Source: Malus domestica (Eukaryota > Streptophyta > Magnoliopsida > Rosales > Rosaceae). From it: a DNA stretch of 64,000 nucleotides. Position numbers and translations under genes: made by a program. Positions 56,551 through 64,000 of this stretch are shown one piece after another (positions within the stretch are counted from its first letter, which is position 1; each line of letters opens with the position of its first letter). The notes below the pieces were generated by a model. That model saw only the letters and a program-made list of their open reading frames with translations. It was not told where the DNA came from and made no database searches. Where the stretch lies: positions 39,257,501 to 39,321,500 of the forward strand of contig NC_091670.1 of the NCBI RefSeq assembly GCF_042453785.1, in the 5' to 3' direction.

Positions 56551-58326
56551 ATGATTCTTGTAATTTGAACTCGTTGTTGTACAATGTCATTATCAATAGT
56601 GTCATTATTTATTTCGACGTATACAACCAAGTTATAACCATATAGTGATTTTAATAGTATAATATTATACTTTTTTGCCATTTAAGCAGCCACGACCTTT
56701 AATTTGACTGCCATAAGCAAATACACCAACTTTTGTGAAAGATTATTGATCAATCCATTCAATTGATTAAACTGACTAGTAAGTATCTATGGAACTCACT
56801 AGTAAGCACTTAAATATTATCCAAAAATAAGTGGTTCCACATCGACTTTGAGTCTCCCAACTTAAAAAATTAATGAGATTACCTCGGGATTTTTCATTTC
56901 ATACTCAATTCTTCACATCCTAATTTTTTTTATGGTAAGCAAGCATGCCCTAAGAGCATTCACCGTTACATATGATGTTCGAATCTACGGTTCCCCAATA
57001 TCATTTGTATATTAAAACAATTCCGAGAGTAAAGCTCTCTCATTCAGTTTTTACACTGGAGTTTTAAACGGATCATTTCCACTTGGAAGCTGACTCTGAT
57101 CCTACCTTTTCATCATTCTCTCGCCTCGGCAAATTTTTCCTTCCTTTAGTTTCTATTTTTCTAAAATCTTAATCACAATGGTTGAGTTGAGGATGTGCTT
57201 TTTTTTTTTTTTTTTTATCCCAACAATTCATGCATATGCAAGAAACTTATAGTTCAAATGACTAAGAATATATATCACACGCTTGAGGTCTTGTGTTCAC
57301 AGTGTTACTTGTATAAACAATAATAAGAAGGAAAGAGGAAAGTAAAAACAAAAGTTATTTTTCAAAATTTTAAAAAGGAGCTTTTGAAGTACTGAAAATT
57401 GAAGTTCAAAGGATTATGGAATCTCTTAATGTTGATCGGTTGAGAAAATAGGGCAGGCATAAGCTTAAGTATAGTAGGGATGGGCGTTGCTTAAGTAAGT
57501 TCGAATATTTGGCCGGAATCGGCAACCGAACTGACGTCTTCGACTACTAAAGTTCAAGAACCAAGATGGACTTATCATCAGAGGTGGATAAAATTAAGGG
57601 ATCTGAGTCGTACCGGGACCACCCAAAGCTCACACAATAGGCTGTGAGGACCTTCGAAAACCATTCGAGTCTGGGCTATGGTGGAGGAGAAGAGCAACCA
57701 TGGCTGCAGATTGCAGTGAAGGTTCTGCAAACACAAAGAGAAAGAGGAAGGTTCTTATATTTTTTAAATAACTTGGCTAAAACTGTGTCGCTTTGAGCAA
57801 AGTCATTAAAAAAAAATTATGAAAATTGCTTGAAAACTTTGAGTTTTAATGATAAAGACAAAATAAATTATAAACTAAATAGTACCATAATTATTTTTTA
57901 GTGTAAAAATGTGGTTTTTCGTTAAATAAATAGCACCGGAAACTTTTCGTTAAAGTTCTATAAAAAAAAAAGCACAATCATGTGAGAAAGGCTTTGATCC
58001 ACATGAGAGAGCATGACCAGTATCTCACTATTTAAAAAAAAAACATAAAGCCCAAACGACTTTTGAGTAAAGTCAGGCCCAAATTCCAATTTCTTTTCAT
58101 CCAATCTAATCTCATTTCACTTGACCAAAACTAATTCCCATTGGCTATCAGCCTATCCTTGTTCCCCACCCTACCAACCATCGAAGGCCGCCACCACCGA
58201 CATTGAAACACCAGTTTGGTAAGCTCCCTCTCCAAGGACCAAATCAGACCAATTTGGAACCACTTGATGTTAAAATTATGGATACGCCATTGTCATTAAA
58301 ATCCTCGTTCACCTAAGGTCATCTTT
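56551..58326. other. AT-rich interval, nothing recognised
   Basis: A less AT-rich patch at 57480-57730 has no coherent reading frame or known motif. The last 12 bp (58315-58326) are the left target duplication of the short LINE. Confidence 0.4.
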
Positions 58327-59124
58327 TATTTTCTTTTTCGGGAAAAAAGTTTGACTGTAGCAAAACTACAGTCAAAACTCCCTCAACTTTTATTAAAACA
58401 ACAAGCCTAAAAGTACAAGCAAACCAAAGGTCCAACTACAACTATACACAAACAAAAAAGGGCCGAAACCAACAGAAAAAAAGAAAAGAAAGAAGCCCCA
58501 CAACCGTGAAACCTAAAAAAACACACAACAGCCAACCGAAAAGTTTCTACTAAAAACTCCTCCATCGACAGAGATCCAGGCCAACCATAGGAAACGTCAT
58601 CCACCATCGAGCAACGGCATCTTAGACACCATCGCCAACCCCAAACAGCTAGTTGGCACCAAATAGGGATTAGCCAACTACCGAGAAGAAGCTCGGGAAA
58701 ACCCATGAGCAACACTGCCAAAAACAATAGACAACAAGGAGAACGTGGTAGTGTGGGAAACACCTGAGTCAGGAACAACACCCTAGCTCTACACACGAAC
58801 TCAAAAGGAACTATGGCTGAAGATCGAACTGAGGAAGAAATGGGGAGAGGAATACTGACGGAAGATGAAGAAGAGGACATGTCTGAGGGAAAAATAAGGA
58901 GAAGCATCAGAAGAAGAAAAGGAAAAGAGAAGAACACAGCAGAGAATGGGAGAAAAGAAGAAAATAGAAGAAGAAAAGGAAAAGAGGCTCCAGCCAAAGC
59001 CAAAGTCAGCGCCTGAGAAGGTGGACAAGATGAAAACCCTTACCAAAGGGGGAAGAAAACTCTCACAGAAGAGAGAAGGTCTCTCAGGGAAGGAGAGAAA
59101 GTTGTTTTTCCTCGACACTTACCG
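58327..59124 (-). mobile_element. Short internally deleted LINE derivative, 0.8 kb
   Basis: Flanked by AAGGTCATCTTT on both sides (58315-58326, 59125-59136). Read on the minus strand it starts with a leader like that of the full LINE (CTCTCTTCTGTGAGAG) and ends with the small hairpin GACTGTAGTTTTGCTACAGTC-type sequence and an A-rich tail. It therefore has both termini but lacks ORF1/ORF2 bodies. The open frames within are purine- or pyrimidine-rich and not meaningful. A SINE-like or processed-transcript origin is possible. Confidence 0.65.
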
Positions 59125-59136
59125 AAGGTCATCTTT

Positions 59137-60166
59137 AGCCATGGTTCCAATAGATCATTTTATCCTGCAATAGCCCAAAACTCATCTTCAACAAACGGGC
59201 TTTCCTAAACTCTGGTATGCACCTTAACAGGCTAAAGAGTTAACATGCTTGCCAAATATATCAAGCCCTTTAGCTAGGTCAAAATTTTGTGTGGATCCCA
59301 CGTAAGCCTCTTTTTCTATCATCTTTATCTATATGTTTTGTTTAAATGTTTAATATTAAAAAAATTTGACACATGTCACTTAGTATATGGTTGTTAGGAG
59401 ACTTTTAGTCAAGTTGAACTTGGGCTTTGACAAATATCTTTTTACTTCTTCTGGTTTGTTCACGTACCAAGTCTCTGAATACCTTGTAAGAATTAACGTA
59501 TCTTCAGAAGTATTATGGTTGGATCAATGACTTAAAGATAATGTGATTAAGCAAATAATGGCTTGCTTTAGTGAAGCGTGGTGTGGAAGCTAGAAGTTTA
59601 CCAGTTTATCATGAGAGAGAACTTGTGCATGGTTGCATGGTTTTGAAAGATGAATAATTTGGGTTTCCTAAGGGTCTGAGGATGCCAATAGTGACTTAGA
59701 AAATTCAAAGGAAACATAAAGGAACCCTTAAAACAGTAGAAAGATGATTTCCTTAATGATCCAAGATTGCCTGCACTTAGAGAAAGATCTCCCCACTTGG
59801 TGCGATACAATCCTCTGTCTTATCCGTTTTCCTTCTCTATTGTGTTATGTAATGTTCCTTGCTTACGTTGTCTCATATACCTTTTCATAGGATAATGATA
59901 GATTTCCTGGGTTTCCATTACGGAATCCTTTGGTTTCCTTTTTTCTTCCTGTTTTGTACAAGTCTTCCTCTCTTTATTCCTCAACACAGCTATGACTTTT
60001 CCTTTTAACGTAACATTGATCGACGTTGTTGCTCCCGTGAAGACTGTATTGCACACTTGGTTTAGACTGCATTCTTCCCTAGTCAGCCTTTTAGAGGTGT
60101 TGCTTCTGACAACCCGCCCCTTTGTTTTTCTTCATCATTCTTCAGCATGAGTTAAGAAGGGAAAAA
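59137..60166. other. Interval without recognised features
   Basis: No gene or repeat ends seen; two short minus-strand open frames (59598-59810, 59820-60056) lack motifs. Confidence 0.4.
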
Positions 60167-61193
60167 GGTAAATCGCCAAAATGGTCCTTGAGATTTGCAT
60201 AACTCATCACTTTAGTCCCTGAGATTCCAAATCAATAAAAGTGGTCCCTGAGATTGTCCACCATCCATCATTTTGGTCATTCTGTTAAAAACTCCGTTAA
60301 GTGTCCCGGAACTCTTGGCAGAAAGTTTTGGCAATTTTCAAATCTTCGTAACTCAATCGTTTCTTAACCAAATTCGACCCATAATATATCAAAATGAAGA
60401 TAGGAAAGTTTAGAATAAGATTATACCTATTTGGAAGCCTAATAGTTGCCGGAGATGGCAAAAAAATAGCCTCAAAGTTGACTGGTCCGAGTGAAAACTT
60501 GAAAACTCGCCGGAAACTAGGTAAACTTTAAACGTTCATAACGTCTTCAATACTCAACAAAATCAAGTGATTCAAAAATTAAAATCATACTTCTCGACGA
60601 TACGAAGAGAATGGTACCTTTTTAAACGGCTAACTCATCGTGCTTTGGCCGAAAATCGGCTCGAATATGGTTAACTCGAGACCAAGACAGCAACTTTCGA
60701 GATGTTTTTCGGCCAAACCACGACGAGTTAGCCATAAAAAAGGTACCATTCTCTTTCTCTTGTCGAGAAGTATGATTTTCATTTTTGAATCACTTGATTT
60801 CGTTAAGTATTGAAGAAGTTATGAACGTTTAAAGTTTACCCAGTTTCTGGCGAGTTTTCAAGTTTTCACTCGGACCATTCAACTTTGAGGCTATTTTCCG
60901 GAAATCTCCGGCAACCATTGGACTTCAAAATAGGTATAATCTTATTCTACACTTTCCTATCTCCATTTTGATATATTATAGGTCGAATTTGGTTAAGAAA
61001 CAATTGAGTTACGAAGCTTTGAAAATTGCCCAAACTTCCAGCCAAGAGCTCCGGGATACTTAACGGAGTTTTTAACAGAATGACCAAAATGATGGATGGT
61101 GGACAATCTCAGGGACTACTTTTATCGATTTGGAATCTCAGGGACCAAAGTGATGAGTTATACAAATCTCAGGGACCATTTTGGCGATTTACC
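60167..61193. mobile_element. Mutator-like element, 1.03-kb near-palindrome
   Basis: GGTAAATCGCCAAAATGGTC at the left mirrors GACCATTTTGGCGATTTACC at the right. The arms stay complementary for almost their whole length (about 480 bp each), meeting near 60680, with matching blocks such as GGTCGAATTTGGTTAAGAAA against TTTCTTAACCAAATTCGACC. Target duplication is imperfect (GAAGGGAAA / GAAGGAAAA). Non-coding. Confidence 0.9.
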
Positions 61194-61305
61194 CGAAGGA
61201 AAATACCCCTTCTTTCTTCACTAATGGACGCCATGCACTAGGCTCTCACGTGAACTTGATATTTTGGATTCTAGTTTCTTCCTAACTGGATTAGTTAGTT
61301 TGGTA

Positions 61306-61670
61306 ACACTATGTTTGGATGAGGGAAATAAACTTGGAATTTAGGTAAAAGTCAGAATTTATAAATTGACATACACCAATTCCCTTGTTTGGATTCATAA
61401 ACATAGAAATTTAGAATTTTCGCGTGGAAAAAAAACTTGGAATTTGGGGCCTTCAAATCCCAAGTTTAAATTTCATGTAAACATGTGTCATTTTCCAATT
61501 TCTATGATTGAGAGTTTAGAAATAACAAATTCTGTATTAAATTCCATTGTTCTTTTAGGTTAACCAAATAAGAAAATTCACAAATACTAAAAATTAAAAT
61601 TCCATCATTTCAATTTTTGTCATTTTAAAATTCCTTAGTAATCTTAAACTTCTTCAGCCAAACATAGTGT
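61306..61670. mobile_element. MITE with ACACTATGTTTGG ends (hAT-like)
   Basis: ACACTATGTTTGG at the left mirrors CCAAACATAGTGT at the right; the interior is AT-rich with repeated GGAATTT words. Non-coding, 365 bp. Superfamily from end type only. Confidence 0.7.
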
Positions 61671-62139
61671 AAGAGAAAAAGGATTTTGGTTTGTTCTCTC
61701 CCAGACTTACCTACGCGGGATTCAAAGATTGTAGGCTTAGATCTTTGGTGCTCCCAAGAAACCCAAAGTCCTCTATAATCTTGATTCCACACATGCACGA
61801 TAATCTTCTGTGATCGTCCACACCAGAATCCACTTAGCAAGTCCGGACACGTAGTTTGGGCTCATTTTAATATGTATTATAGTTAGCATGGTTTGTCTAT
61901 GATGCAATGTCGTGACAAAGCTTGAAATGGTGAATATGCATAGGCTTGTACAGGCCTGGCGCAATTATACGTACACATATTCTTCCCATAAATTATTACT
62001 TTATTAGCATGGCATGATTGTAAATATTTTTTATTTTGCACCTTTCCGTGTATTTAATCTTGGCTCGAGGTATTTCATGGACAATCGGGCTTTGAGACGT
62101 TATTGGGCTTGCATGTGACATTTTTGGACCACCAATCAT
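61671..62139. other. Spacer, nothing recognised
   Basis: No gene or element ends seen. Confidence 0.4.
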
Positions 62140-62297
62140 GGTTAAAGGGTATTTTTCTTCATTTGTAAGTGAAAGATCTTTAGGTTCGATTCTCGCCAAA
62201 GACGAATTCGACCGAAATTATTTGGCTGATCGACTGTGAGGCTTGGCCAAATCTCCACCTCTTAGTGTAGATAATATCGTATGTATTAAAAAACAAA
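62140..62297 (+). mobile_element. SINE, near full length
   Basis: ATGGTTAAAGGGT is a possible box A; TAGGTTCGATTCTCGCC contains box B; the 3' end reads TAGTGTAGATAATATCGTAT then an A-rich tail. The same 3' word appears within the tandem units at 51-52 kb and in copy A at 27.1 kb. Confidence 0.6.
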
Positions 62298-62460
62298 ATT
62301 ATTATTGACACTCCAAAAAACTCGTAACCCAAGCTAAGTTCTAGTATGCTTCAGTGCACAACACATATAATATAACTATAAGCCATGGGTTAACATGGGA
62401 TCAAATCCAAAAGTTAGCTGATTATGTATTATGTATTTATGAAAGTTTAAGAGGAGAAAA

Positions 62461-62540
62461 GTTCTAGCTCAGTAGTATTACTAGTTTCCGAGTTCGAATC
62501 TATCTTCATACATGAATTAAAAACAAAATAACAAGACAAT
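62461..62540 (+). mobile_element. tRNA-like SINE fragment
   Basis: TCTAGCTCAGTAGT (box A) and GAGTTCGAATC (box B) are spaced as in a tRNA, but no cloverleaf stem closes, and an A-rich stretch follows. A retroposed tRNA-like head rather than a tRNA gene. Confidence 0.5.
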
Positions 62541-62919
62541 AAAATAGTTTATGATGAAGGAGGCATTACCTTAACTAATTTTCAATTAAATATGTGTTAT
62601 TGATCTGCCCACTTGATCCTCATAAGTAATGGGAACGAACATGGGAGCATGATCAACTTTGACAAAAGATAAAAAAAAAATAAAAAAAAACTATAGATGT
62701 TAGAAGTAAAGGAGTAGTTTGCCTTCCACGTTGGATCTTTCATGGCCTTTCACTTTTCACTTGGTTGAACTGCTCTGCATCTACAATCATATAAAACATA
62801 GAGCAAGTCTCAGTCAAAAAATCACTAATGAGTAGTAAGCCACAAACAACTTTGAATCCTTCATCCCAAAACTGGACCCAAACTGAATTATTTGTATCAT
62901 AACACATCAGAAATATAAG
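62541..62919. other. Spacer, nothing recognised
   Basis: AT-rich; no feature seen. Confidence 0.4.
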
Positions 62920-63067
62920 TGTCAGTGAAGGCGAATCCGGTTCGGATTCTCTTTCTTCCTGGGGTTAGGCTAGGTTTATTGTCCTAGTTGTATTTGTATA
63001 CTTGGACTCCAAGTCATAGACTTTTATATTGATGCAACAATACAATCATTATTCACATACTTCTACA
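62920..63067. mobile_element. Small solo LTR, 148 bp, with 5-bp target duplication
   Basis: TGTCAGTGAAGGCG opens and CACATACTTCTACA closes the block, and ATAAG flanks it on both sides (62915-62919, 63068-63072). Length and TG...CA ends fit a short Copia-type LTR or a TRIM LTR. No internal part remains. Confidence 0.7.
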
Positions 63068-63377
63068 ATAAGATTCCCTCACAATAGACTATTTCAGTTT
63101 ACCTCACTTCTTCTAACTACTACAAATATTAACCTAATTCGGTCACATATTAAAATTGACAATTTAACATGATAACACATGACAAAACTTCGAATACGAA
63201 AAACACAATGCATAAATATGATGATATGATACAGGTGCACGTCAAACAGACAAGTAGTTTCGCCAATCACTTGCTCGACCTTGTTACAACATAATTTGCT
63301 ATGTGCATGCCCATTATCATACACAACCAATTTTTGAACAAGATAGAGAAAGAGTGCAATTATTGTATTATACTTAC

Positions 63378-64000
63378 CTTGAACATTGTCGTAACTGTGG
63401 AAATTGTGCAACGAGCTGTATCGTTGAAAGTTATGGTGATTTTGCCCTTGGTTCATCGCCTGCCTCTGTGCGTTCACAGGATGATGCTGTTGTTGTTGTT
63501 GTGGTTGACGATGATGATAAGGTGAATAACGGTCATCATGTCTTTGAGTAATAGTTGATCTCCTGTGGCCTTCCAAAGAAAAATCACCAAAATTTGGGCC
63601 AATTTGAGGTGCCCCTACCAAGCCTAATGCTCTTTGCTGTTCTTGCCCAACAGAAGGGTCAAAAACCACTTGACCTCTTCCATGCCCATTTATATGAGGC
63701 CCTATATTAGGGAGTCCTTCAAATTGCATAAGCCTTTGGTACTGAAACGTAGGGCTGGACATCAAACCGACTGACCCAAAGTGTTCTGAAGAAGAACCGA
63801 GGCCAACTACTCTTCGTTGGTCTGGTGCTTCTTGCTTGACCAAAACAACTCCATGATGAAAGCCTCTCCCTTGCCCTAATACTTGTTGCCCTTGTGACAT
63901 TTCAGTGGCCTCTTGCCCTTGTAATAGATTAGTATAAGTGCCATTAGTAGAACCATCAATTGCTAAACTTTGATTAGCATAACCATAATTCAGAGAACTT
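63378..64000 (-). CDS. Unidentified Q/H-rich protein, partial, runs off the right edge
   Basis: An open frame enters from the right edge on the minus strand and ends at a good splice donor (CAAG/GTAAGT at 63378/63377). Over 207 codons it has no stop. The translation is rich in Gln, Gly, His and Asn (QGQQVLGQGRG, HHRQPQQQQQHHPVN) with a VLVKQEAP segment. No family is recognised; low-complexity regions like this are common in plant transcription-factor C-termini, which is only a guess. The open frame beyond the donor (to 63094) reads as intron. Confidence 0.6.

Noticed and set aside
58407-59118. Hydrophobic 198-codon minus-strand frame resembling a membrane protein
   Set aside because: The stretch is pyrimidine-rich LINE-derived sequence, so Phe/Leu/Ser runs arise by composition; no homology recognised.
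62461-62540. Possible tRNA gene
   Set aside because: Box A and B are present but the acceptor and anticodon stems do not pair; treated as a SINE head.
1-64000. CRISPR array, bacterial operons, phage or defence island
   Set aside because: The tandem repeats are microsatellites or a SINE-derived array without regular unique spacers, and all genes are plant-type with introns or Pol III signals.

Overview
The window is nuclear DNA from a flowering plant. The gene set (ERF transcription factors, a GDSL lipase, introns of plant type, a tRNA with a Pol III terminator) and the dense, nested LTR elements, LINEs, SINEs and MITEs fit a woody eudicot. Several repeats look like those of Rosaceae, and pome fruits are my guess; that is recollection and inference, not a search. 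No CRISPR, operon or other bacterial feature is present.

Layout. Positions 1-11334 hold most of one large Ty3/Gypsy element of the Tat type, read right to left (LTR, gag, protease, RT with two RNase H domains, integrase). It also carries an antisense accessory gene with a plant-mobile-domain-like part. From 12244 to 14148 lies a complete four-exon gene for the mitochondrial F1-ATPase assembly factor ATP11 (minus). A debris field follows: a glutamate-receptor-like scrap, an intronless seryl-tRNA synthetase pseudogene split by a perfect little TRIM element, and a decayed piece of plastid 23S rDNA. From 20135 to 26226 come a seven-exon D-aminoacyl-tRNA deacylase gene (plus), a degenerate copy of SNI1 (minus) and a tRNA-Glu(CTC). 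As I recall it, DTD and SNI1 are also neighbours in Arabidopsis (At4g18460/At4g18470).

From 26.2 to 32.6 kb is mostly repeats, including a 2.26 kb solo LTR with a 5-bp target duplication. A complete five-exon GDSL esterase/lipase lies at 32631-34313. A full-length but dead L1-type LINE fills 34970-41987, carries a PIF/Harbinger-like MITE in its 5' region, and is flanked by a 17-bp target duplication. Two intronless AP2/ERF genes stand at 44140-44943 (plus) and 49182-49796 (minus), separated by several MITEs. From 50.9 to 61.7 kb there is a SINE-derived tandem array, a three-layer nest (MITE, solo LTR, two MITEs), a short internally deleted LINE copy and a 1-kb near-palindrome. The right edge holds a small solo LTR and part of a Q/H-rich gene that runs off the window.

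The host genes do not form a pathway. The most informative features are the SNI1 pseudogene next to a healthy DTD gene, the antisense gene inside the Tat element, the LINE whose 4.1-kb ORF2 keeps one frame but has gained several stops that look like cytosine deamination, two separate plastid 23S fragments, and the repeat whose tandem unit contains a SINE 3' end.
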